This document shows positions 5,971-12,518 of a DNA stretch of 39,934 nt, in pieces; positions within the stretch are counted from its first letter, which is position 1; each line of letters starts with the position of its first letter. The stretch is from positions 1-39,934 of the forward strand of contig CANQFV010000024.1 of NCBI GenBank assembly GCA_947599875.1, written 5' to 3'. The position numbers were made by a program, and so were the translations under genes. The notes beneath the pieces are model-generated. The model was not told the origin of the DNA. It ran no database searches and was given only the letters and a program-made list of their open reading frames with translations. The stretch is from an uncultured Oscillospiraceae bacterium. Lineage in GTDB: Bacteria; Bacillota; Clostridia; Oscillospirales; Oscillospiraceae.

Positions 5971-7986
5971 TCACCACTTGATATCCATAGATTCCCCGTC
6001 GGCATCCGTGATCTTCACCGGCCGCCCCTGGCCGTCGAACTCCACCTGATAGCTGCCCGGCTCCTGGATGCCGTCCATCGTCTGGGTAAACGTCCCGGCG
6101 TCCCAGCCGGAGAAGTCCAGTCCCGTGGGCCTCCGGAGTCCCAGGAGGTCAAGATGCCCCTGATCGTCCGCCACAAGCCCGATATCCCCCTTATCCGAGA
6201 GATGTAAAAGCTCCAGCCCGTCCTTCCTCTTCACGAGCCTGGACTTGTGCCTCCCCTGGGGATTTCCGGCCCCGAAGGTGTCCACCGGCGTGTACGTCCC
6301 GTCGATATTCTCAAAGCCGATGGAGCGCTTCACCTGCTGCGTGTACACATACACCTTCACCGGCCAATCGGATCTGGCGGTGGTGGTGAAGATCCTCTGC
6401 CCGTCCCGGTAGGGGTATCCGTCCTCCCCCAGCTCCGCCCCCGCCGGGTCGTCCTCCCAGTAGATGGGCAGGCCGGAGGGGTTCACCGCCTGTTCCTCGC
6501 TGCCGTCGGTGGAGCCGGTGACAAATTCGATGTACTGCTCGTGGATGCGCACAAAGTTGTCGTCCGTGGTATCCCCCGCCAGGTACTTGACGATCCGCCG
6601 GGAGGTGGACAGCCGGTCAACGGTGAGGTCGGCGATGTCGCCCAGGGCCGCGTACAGCGCGTCGGCGCTGAGCTGCCCGGACACATCCAGATTTCCCTCC
6701 GTCCTGATGTACCCGGAGTAGCTGTTTGGCCCCACCGTCAGGGTGATTTTGGCGCTGACCTGTCCGTCCGCCCCGGCCCCCTGGGTCACCTCCAGCTTGA
6801 TGCCGTCCACCGTGGTCTCGATCTGCGCCGCCCGGCTGTCCAGCCCCTGGGATGTCTCCTCCAGGCTCTCCACCCGCTGGCTGATCTGTCCGGCCTGCAT
6901 CTCCAGCTCCGCCTTGGCCTCACTCACCGCCCCCGTGACTTTATCCGTGACGGTACTCTCCACCTTGGCATCGATGCCGTCAACCGCCGTCTCCAGGGCG
7001 GCCGTCCGCTCCTGCAAGCCCTGGGCGTCCTCCTTCACGGAGGACACCTCCTGGGAGATGGCGTCGGTTGTGACCTTCAGCTCCGCCTTGGCCGCGTCCA
7101 CCGCCCCCGTGACTTTATCCGTGACGGCGCTCTCCACACGGGCGTCGATGCCGTCAACCGCCGTCTCCAGCTCCCCCACGCGGGCCTGGAGGCTCCCGGC
7201 GCTCTCCTCAACGGACTGCACCTGCTGGCGGACCCCGTCCACCGCAACGTCCAGCTCCGCTTTGGCCTCGCTCACCGCCTGCGTCACCTTGTCCGTCACG
7301 GTCTTTTCCACAGTGACGGACAGCCCGTTGACCGTCTCCTCCAGGCTGGCGGTTCTGCTCTCCAGGCCGTCGGCGTCGGAGCGGAGCTGCCGGACATCCG
7401 CAGTGATCTTCTCCGTCGTGATCTCCAGCTCGGCTTTCGCCGCGTCCACTGCCCCCGTCACCTTATCCGTGACGGTACTCTCCACCTTGGCGTCGATGCC
7501 GTCAACCGCCGTCTCCAGCGCCGCCGTCCGCGTCTCCAGGGTCTCGCCGTCCTCCCGGAGCCTGCTCACCTCCTGGGAGATGGCGTCGGTTGTGACCTTC
7601 AGCTCCGCCTTGGCCTCTTCCACCGCCCCCGTCACCTTATCCGTGACGGCGCTCTCCACCTTGGCGTCGATGCCGTCAACCGCCGTCTCCAGCGCCGTCG
7701 TGCGCCGCGTCAGACCGTCTGTCGTCTCCAGCACCGTCTCAACGCCGCTCTCCAGGCCGTCGATCCGGCCCCGCAGCTCCTCCACACCGCCGTCGGGGAC
7801 GAACATGTCCCCCTCCGGGTCAATGTGGACCTGGACTGTCTCCGCCTCCGTCTTCTCCGGCCCCATGACGCCGCCCAGGACTCCCCGGGCGGCCACCGGC
7901 AGCACATATTTCGGCGCCGGCAGGGCGCCCAGCGGCCCGATCTCCACCGTCAGCTCGCCCTGGGGGCTAAGCTCTGATTCCACCAT
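5971..7986 (-). CDS. Phage tail fiber / host-specificity protein with five coiled-coil repeats
   Basis: A 671-residue fibrous protein. After an N-terminal segment (1-70) come five tandem 58-residue repeats at about 98-387, each with LETAVDGIDAKVES, TDKVTGAV..AKAEL and a variable half ending LxxRTA. The pattern of hydrophobic positions suggests a trimeric coiled-coil shaft. After residue 400 a globular C-terminal part (SAKITLTVGPNSYSGYIRTE, then LSADALYAALGDIADLTV) looks like siphovirus/Gram-positive phage fiber or appendage tips. It would extend from the particle to the cell surface. The start was chosen at the first Met, 30 bases after the previous gene's end. The repeat count could vary between strains. 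Confidence 0.8.
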   Translation of the reverse strand: MVESELSPQGELTVEIGPLGALPAPKYVLPVAARGVLGGVMGPEKTEAETVQVHIDPEGDMFVPDGGVEELRGRIDGLESGVETVLETTDGLTRRTTALETAVDGIDAKVESAVTDKVTGAVEEAKAELKVTTDAISQEVSRLREDGETLETRTAALETAVDGIDAKVESTVTDKVTGAVDAAKAELEITTEKITADVRQLRSDADGLESRTASLEETVNGLSVTVEKTVTDKVTQAVSEAKAELDVAVDGVRQQVQSVEESAGSLQARVGELETAVDGIDARVESAVTDKVTGAVDAAKAELKVTTDAISQEVSSVKEDAQGLQERTAALETAVDGIDAKVESTVTDKVTGAVSEAKAELEMQAGQISQRVESLEETSQGLDSRAAQIETTVDGIKLEVTQGAGADGQVSAKITLTVGPNSYSGYIRTEGNLDVSGQLSADALYAALGDIADLTVDRLSTSRRIVKYLAGDTTDDNFVRIHEQYIEFVTGSTDGSEEQAVNPSGLPIYWEDDPAGAELGEDGYPYRDGQRIFTTTARSDWPVKVYVYTQQVKRSIGFENIDGTYTPVDTFGAGNPQGRHKSRLVKRKDGLELLHLSDKGDIGLVADDQGHLDLLGLRRPTGLDFSGWDAGTFTQTMDGIQEPGSYQVEFDGQGRPVKITDADGESMDIKW
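6826..7695 (-). repeat. Five 174-bp tandem repeats inside the fiber gene
   Basis: The 58-codon unit recurs five times without a gap. DNA such as GTCACCTTATCCGTGACGG is repeated almost unchanged between units, while the second half of each unit varies. High DNA identity makes the array open to copy-number change by recombination or slippage. Confidence 0.9.
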
Positions 7987-8016
7987 GATTTTCCTCCTCT
8001 CCGGCCGAAATTTTCG

Positions 8017-8343
8017 TTAGATCACCGTCTGACTCAGGGCATCCGCCGCCGCGAAGACCGGCATCCTCCTGGTCCCCAGCACCGTGCCCCCGTTGAACTT
8101 CACCCGCACGTCAAAGGGCACGCCGTCGTCCGGCGGCAGGGAGAAGGTGTCCTTCTGGGAGAGGGGTACCTGAAAGCACCCCTCCCCCTGGTCATACGTC
8201 ACCTCTCCCGGATACGTCTTCCGCACCCTGCCCAGGGTGAACTCGGCGGCCTCCACGCTGTGGATATCCACGCCCTCGCCGTTGAGAAGCACCGTCACGG
8301 GCAGGAGGAAGGCGTCACCCTGCTTTACATTATATGCCGGCAT
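8017..8343 (-). CDS. Small phage structural protein, beta-rich (baseplate/fiber-base-like)
   Basis: A 108-residue protein (MPAYNVKQGDAF start) between capsid and fiber. Predicted beta strands dominate (DAFLLPVTVLLNGEGVDIHS, VEAAEFTLGRVRKTYP, FDVRVKFNGG), recalling Ig-like or BppU N-terminal modules of phage appendages. No catalytic motif is visible. The start at 8343 is supported by GGGGAA about five bases upstream and overlaps the capsid gene end by 14 bases; a Met five codons earlier is less well placed. Confidence 0.65.
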   Translation of the reverse strand: MPAYNVKQGDAFLLPVTVLLNGEGVDIHSVEAAEFTLGRVRKTYPGEVTYDQGEGCFQVPLSQKDTFSLPPDDGVPFDVRVKFNGGTVLGTRRMPVFAAADALSQTVI

Positions 8344-9166
8344 CTGACTTCCCCGCATAGATGCCGTTTTTCACGGCGTCCAGCACAAAGCAGTCGTGGA
8401 GGAGCCGTCCCTGTACCACCGCGCCGTCGATATCCGGATGCTCCTCCAGGATGCGGTACGTCTCGATCTTCTTGGGCGCCACAGCGCAGCCCCGGCGGAC
8501 GATGAGGAAGACCACGTTCTCCGGCATGTAGTCGTCGGGCACCACCCGCACCTGCATCCCGTCAATGGTTCCGCACACCCCGTTGACCAGGGTCTCCTCC
8601 GCCAGCTTGTCCACGCCGACGACCTGGTCGGCCAGCTTCACCTTGATGGCCTCGCTCTCCCCGATGTACAGCACCCGGCCCTCCCGGGGCACCATCTGGT
8701 TGCTCATCTCCACGCCCGCCTTCATGATGGTCTCGATGGCGTTCTCCCGGGTCAGGGTGATGTTGGTGCCCGTGAGGCCCGCCCCCTGGGCCAGCTTCTT
8801 CAGGCGGTACTTGTCCACATAGGGGATGATCACCTCGTCGGTCTGGCGTCTCAGCACCGTGGAGGCCGCCTTGACCATCATCTGGCTGGTGTTGTTCCCC
8901 TTGTCGATGGAGCCGTTAAAGGCCTTGTCGTCGCCTACGGTCATCTCCTGGACGGTGTCCCCCAGCTCCGTGAGCTTCCCGAAGCGGCTGCCGTCCTCCT
9001 TCTCCCTCTCGTAGTCCTGCAGGGGCAGCTTGTCCACGCTGTACACCTGCACCGTGGCCACCCCCGTCCACTTGTACCGGTTGGAGAAGATCCCCTCGGT
9101 GCAGGAACCCAGCCTGAACCGCTCCACCACCTTGTCGGAAGCTCTCTTTGCCAAATTGATCGCCAT
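8330..9166 (-). CDS. Major capsid protein
   Basis: A 278-residue protein that follows the scaffold gene. The N-terminal INLAKRASDKVVERFRLGS..., YKWTGVATVQVYSVD, the FNGSIDKGNNTSQMMVKAAS segment and the RRQTDEVIIPYVDKYRLKKL helix match a family of clostridial phage coat proteins with an HK97-like fold. The C-terminal part (AVAPKKIETYRILEEHPDIDGAVVQGRLLHD) is also typical of that family. It would form the icosahedral shell around the packaged DNA. No prohead protease is encoded nearby, consistent with a scaffold-dependent, non-cleaved assembly. AAAGGAGAGACG precedes the start. Distinction between capsid subfamilies needs a structure or profile search. Confidence 0.8.
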   Translation of the reverse strand: MAINLAKRASDKVVERFRLGSCTEGIFSNRYKWTGVATVQVYSVDKLPLQDYEREKEDGSRFGKLTELGDTVQEMTVGDDKAFNGSIDKGNNTSQMMVKAASTVLRRQTDEVIIPYVDKYRLKKLAQGAGLTGTNITLTRENAIETIMKAGVEMSNQMVPREGRVLYIGESEAIKVKLADQVVGVDKLAEETLVNGVCGTIDGMQVRVVPDDYMPENVVFLIVRRGCAVAPKKIETYRILEEHPDIDGAVVQGRLLHDCFVLDAVKNGIYAGKSDAGI

Positions 9167-9209
9167 AGTCTCGTCTCTCCTTTCAAAATTATCTCACTGT
9201 ATTTTTGCT

Positions 9210-9284
9210 CCCGTCCTCCCCCACGGGGGACGGGTGTCAAAAACCGATGTCAGGCCCTTTCCCGGCGTCATGAACGCCGGGAAA
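9210..9284 (-). promoter_or_regulatory. Two hairpins in the scaffold-capsid gap
   Basis: The 174-base gap between scaffold and capsid is the longest inside the operon. It holds an 11-bp stem (9258-9268 with 9274-9284, loop CATGA) and a GC stem (CCCGTCC 9210-9216 with GGACGGG 9228-9234). Neither is followed by a U-tract on the minus strand, so simple termination is unlikely. RNA processing or stability control that raises capsid yield is inference. Confidence 0.45.
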
Positions 9285-9340
9285 AGTCCCTCTCGCTCCC
9301 CCTGCCGGAAAAAGACCCGCGGCCCTCTCCCGGCAGCCTC

Positions 9341-9763
9341 TCACAGGAGCGTGTCCCAGCCCTCGTCAAAGGCATCTCTCACCGGCCCCCCGGAGCCGGA
9401 CATGCTCCCGGCGGAGCGCTCCCGGTTCACTCTCTCCCGCTGGCGGATGTCGTTCTCGGCCCGGAGCCGGGCGTTCTCCTGCCGCAGGATATCCGCCTCG
9501 TAGCGGGTGTAGGCCTCCGTCAGCTTCTCCCCGTCCCGGACCCGGTTCCACACCTCATCCGGCACATCCGACGCCCGCACCTCCGGGTAGGTCTGGGTAA
9601 AGCGCAGGATCTCCCTGCTCCTGTCCGCGTCCGCCTCCTCCGGGGCCTGCTGCGGGATCTCCTCCCCGGGCAGAGGCTCCGCCTCCCGCTGGTCGCAGAT
9701 CACGCCCCCCGCCTCGTCCTCGAAGCCCTGGGTGAACACGTCCGTCCTCTCCTCACTTTCCAT
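9341..9763 (-). CDS. Capsid scaffolding protein
   Basis: A 140-residue acidic, highly helical protein between portal and capsid, the standard place for scaffolds. The N-terminal 50 residues are Glu/Asp/Gln-rich; residues about 80-118 form a charged helix (YTRYEADILRQENARLRAEN) typical of a coiled-coil scaffold, followed by a glycine-serine turn and a short C-terminal end. It would guide coat assembly and then leave the prohead. It overlaps the portal gene end by 11 bases. Confidence 0.8.
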   Translation of the reverse strand: MESEERTDVFTQGFEDEAGGVICDQREAEPLPGEEIPQQAPEEADADRSREILRFTQTYPEVRASDVPDEVWNRVRDGEKLTEAYTRYEADILRQENARLRAENDIRQRERVNRERSAGSMSGSGGPVRDAFDEGWDTLL

Positions 9764-11306
9764 TCCGGCTCTCCTCTCTCTCCCGGCGCAGCTGACGGAT
9801 CAGCCCGCGCCTGTCGTTTACATACCCGTCGGGTATCCGCTCCAGATACTGGACGATGTCGATCCGCCCCTGGCTCAAAAGATTGTCCAGCGTCTGGATG
9901 GACGCGATCTCGGAGTAATAGGCGCTGGCCCCCACGTCGATCTTCAGCGCCATCGGCATCCTCCGAAAGACGCCGAAGTCAAAATCCACCGGCTCGCCGC
10001 CCTCCGTGTCCACCGGCCGCGTCCCGTAGAAGCCGCCGATGAACTCCAGATAGATCCTGGCCAGCTCCTCCACGCACAGGCGCAGGTTCTGCCTGGTGAT
10101 CTCGCTGGGCGTGGCCGCCGCCCTCTGCAGGGCGATAATGGCTGAGGTGTTGTCCGGCCTTGCATCCCCCAGGGCCACGCTGGTGGCCCCCAGATTGGCG
10201 TTTGTCTGCTCGATAGCCGCCTTCAGAAACTGGTTCACCTGGGGGGAGATCACCGCCGGTTCCATCGTCCTGGCGGCGCTGGCCAGATCTCCGCTGTTGA
10301 TGCCGATGGCCTGCCCCACCTGGTTGGACCACCGTGGGATCCTGGTCTTGTCGTAGATCACCTTGGGGTACGCCGTGGTCATCAGCGAGAGCATCACCAT
10401 CGACCACATCTTGTTGATAAAGATCTGGTTGGGGATCAGCCCCGTGATCATCGCCTGCCCGTGGTAGCAGTCCTGGACGTAGTCCCAGTTGAGCCACACC
10501 AGGGGATACAGCCGGATCCCCAAGGGGAAGGGCGGCCTCAGGGCGTGGCCCCGGACGCACTCATACCCCCAGATCTCCCCGGAGGCCCCGTCCCGCCACA
10601 AAAACAGCAGCTTGGTGGTCTTCCCGTCCACCTGTCTCTCCGGCCCGGCGGGGTGGGGATCCTCCTGCGCCTCGATGCTCTCCCAGTCCTCGTCCCCCCG
10701 GCTCCTGGCCCTGTTTTGCAGCTTCCTGACGCTCTCGCGGCTCTCCAGGATGATGTAGGGCTGCGTCTGCACCCGCCTGTCGTTGGGATCGCCGAAATAC
10801 ACCCTGGTGTTCAGCAGCACCTCGGACTTCACCGTCCCGCCGCCCTCCTCCGGATCCCAGTAGGTGTAGATGCACCCGTCCCCCCGGACGGCGGCGTCCC
10901 TGGCAAACTGCCGGATCAGCCCCGTGACCCGGTTGTGTTCAAAGAGACTCTCAAACTCCTCGCTCAGCACCCTGGCCGGGCCGTCCAGCCTCCCGGTGCC
11001 CGGCGTGGCCCGGAGGGGCGTGGCCTGCACCGCCAGGTTGTCGGAGGTGATGGAACTCACCACGAAGCACACATCCCGCTTCAGGATGTTGAACACCGGC
11101 GTGGGCAGGCCCTGATCCCGGACCCCCTCCCACTGCTTGCCGATGAAGAAATTCTCGTTCAGGTTCACGTTCTCGTAGAGCCCTATGGCATCCTTGAAGC
11201 TGCGCCCCCTCTCGTAGAGCCTCCACACCGCCTCCGGCGTCACCTCCCGGCTCCGGAAGGCCTCTCCGGCCTGCCCGGAGGGGCCTCTCTCCCGTTCACT
11301 CCTCAT
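9753..11306 (-). CDS. Portal protein, podovirus (P22-like) type
   Basis: A 517-residue portal. NENFFIGKQWEGVRDQGLPTPVFNILKR at about 48-76 is a classic portal entry motif; VFNILKRDVCFVVSSITSDN, GDGCIYTYWD and the ARIYLEFIGGFYG helix follow in family order. The central PNQIFINKMWSMVMLSLMTTAYPKVIYDK segment and the later SAIIALQRAAATPSEITRQNLR fit the P22/Bcep-type short-tailed phage portals. Twelve copies would form the ring through which DNA is packaged by the terminase and to which the tail tube docks. It overlaps its neighbours by 11 bases on both sides. Confidence 0.85.
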   Translation of the reverse strand: MRSERERGPSGQAGEAFRSREVTPEAVWRLYERGRSFKDAIGLYENVNLNENFFIGKQWEGVRDQGLPTPVFNILKRDVCFVVSSITSDNLAVQATPLRATPGTGRLDGPARVLSEEFESLFEHNRVTGLIRQFARDAAVRGDGCIYTYWDPEEGGGTVKSEVLLNTRVYFGDPNDRRVQTQPYIILESRESVRKLQNRARSRGDEDWESIEAQEDPHPAGPERQVDGKTTKLLFLWRDGASGEIWGYECVRGHALRPPFPLGIRLYPLVWLNWDYVQDCYHGQAMITGLIPNQIFINKMWSMVMLSLMTTAYPKVIYDKTRIPRWSNQVGQAIGINSGDLASAARTMEPAVISPQVNQFLKAAIEQTNANLGATSVALGDARPDNTSAIIALQRAAATPSEITRQNLRLCVEELARIYLEFIGGFYGTRPVDTEGGEPVDFDFGVFRRMPMALKIDVGASAYYSEIASIQTLDNLLSQGRIDIVQYLERIPDGYVNDRRGLIRQLRREREESRNGK

Positions 11307-11544
11307 GCTCCAGCTCCCTTCTCGCCGCCCGCCTGGCCTCCGTCAGGTCGTAGCGCATCATCTGGTCAAAGCCCCTCTGCCACTCCGGCTCCCCGCCGGC
11401 GTCCCCGGGGCTTTTCCGCCTCTCCGGCCCTCTCAACGCAAGGGCCCCCCTGGCGGCCGCGATGCCCGCCAGGATCGCCGCCTCCGCCAGGAGTACCGCC
11501 GCCTCCGCGGCAAATATCCGCTTCATCTCCGTCCCCCCGCTCAC
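11296..11544 (-). CDS. Small membrane-anchored protein of the phage-like operon
   Basis: An 82-residue protein (GTG start) with one hydrophobic segment (FAAEAAVLLAEAAILAGIAA, near residues 10-30) and a charged C-terminal part. The GTG start at 11544 overlaps the stop of the preceding gene (GTGA), pointing to coupled translation; an ATG at 11526 is an alternative. No family was recognised. A role in particle assembly or DNA entry is guesswork from position only. Confidence 0.6.
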   Translation of the reverse strand: MSGGTEMKRIFAAEAAVLLAEAAILAGIAAARGALALRGPERRKSPGDAGGEPEWQRGFDQMMRYDLTEARRAARRELEHEE

Positions 11545-12497
11545 AGGCCCATCCTGGCCGCCAGGTCGTCGTTCTTGGCCCGCCAGGCGTCGTACATGGT
11601 GCGGATCTCACTGTCCGTGTACCCCAGCGCCCTGTACCCGGAGAAATCCCCGAACTCCGCCAGGGTCTCCGCCCGTCTTCTGGCCCTCTCGTAGCTTTCG
11701 CTCTGGGCCTTGACCTGGGATTCGTAGCTGCGGTAGTCCTCATCCGCCTGCTCCCTGGCGGTACTCACCCGGGATTCCTCCTCTTTCCTGTACTCCGCCA
11801 GCAGCGCCTCGGCCCGCTCAAACTCCCCCTGGGCCACGGCCTGGGCCAGATCGTTCCGGTAGCGGACTTTCAGCTGCGTCAGGCTGTCCATAAGCTTTGT
11901 GGCGGCCTCCGCCTCCTGCCGGCCCAGGCTGTTGAGGTCGGCCTGGAGCTGATTTGCCCTGGCAAGCTCCGCCTGACCGCCGGCGCCGGAGGCAAGCCCC
12001 GCGGCCGACGCGTACTCCCGGAAATTCCGCCCGCTCTGCTCCGACAGGGCCGCCGCGGCGTTTTTCTGCTCCTGGTAGACCCCCGGCACGCTGCGCATCT
12101 CCTGCCGGATAGCGGCGTCGCTCTCCTCAAAGGCCCCGCGAAGCTCCGCCTCCCTGGCCTTCTGCGCCGCGTCGTACACCCGGTTCACCTGATCCGTCCC
12201 GGCCCTGTACCCGGGCAGCTGCGCCGGGGTATAGCCGTCTTTGACGGACACCTGGCCGTTCGCCTCCTGCCCGGATGTCCCGCTCCCGGCCCGGCTCCCC
12301 AGCTCCACGAACCCGCTGCCGTCCCGGGTCCCGGAGTAGTCGGCCTCCGCCCGGACTCTCTCCGCCGCGGCGTGGGCCGCCTCCATCCCGGCCTTGTCGC
12401 CCCTGGCCCGCGCCTGGTTCCAGGCCTGGGTGAAGGCCTGGATCTTCTTTTTCTGCTCCTCGTTGAGAAACTGCTGGTCATATGTGGACAGCGCCAT
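11541..12497 (-). CDS. Helical Ala/Gln-rich virion protein, ejection- or internal-protein-like
   Basis: A 318-residue, mostly helical protein between tail tube and portal. Residues about 1-60 hold the motif FLNEEQKKKIQAFTQAWNQA followed by RGDKAGMEAAHAAAERVRAE and YSGTRDGSG, a short module I have seen repeated in other Firmicute proteins (GD.AGM..AH..AE.IR). Residues 100-300 are long amphipathic helices with LAQAVAQGEFERAEALLAEY. Podovirus genomes place internal ejection proteins here, and the composition fits, so DNA-ejection or internal core protein is the best guess. The C-terminal ALGYTDSEIRTMYDAWRAKN is distinct and may bind a partner. Confidence 0.55.
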   Translation of the reverse strand: MALSTYDQQFLNEEQKKKIQAFTQAWNQARARGDKAGMEAAHAAAERVRAEADYSGTRDGSGFVELGSRAGSGTSGQEANGQVSVKDGYTPAQLPGYRAGTDQVNRVYDAAQKAREAELRGAFEESDAAIRQEMRSVPGVYQEQKNAAAALSEQSGRNFREYASAAGLASGAGGQAELARANQLQADLNSLGRQEAEAATKLMDSLTQLKVRYRNDLAQAVAQGEFERAEALLAEYRKEEESRVSTAREQADEDYRSYESQVKAQSESYERARRRAETLAEFGDFSGYRALGYTDSEIRTMYDAWRAKNDDLAARMGL

Positions 12498-12518
12498 ATT
12501 TGCTCCTCTCCCCTCTTT

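Noticed and set aside
6247-7977. Long plus-strand open frame of 576 codons opposite the fiber gene
   Set aside because: It mirrors the repeated fiber coding sequence, has no ribosome binding site and a His/Arg/Leu-rich composition typical of antisense frames in GC-rich DNA.
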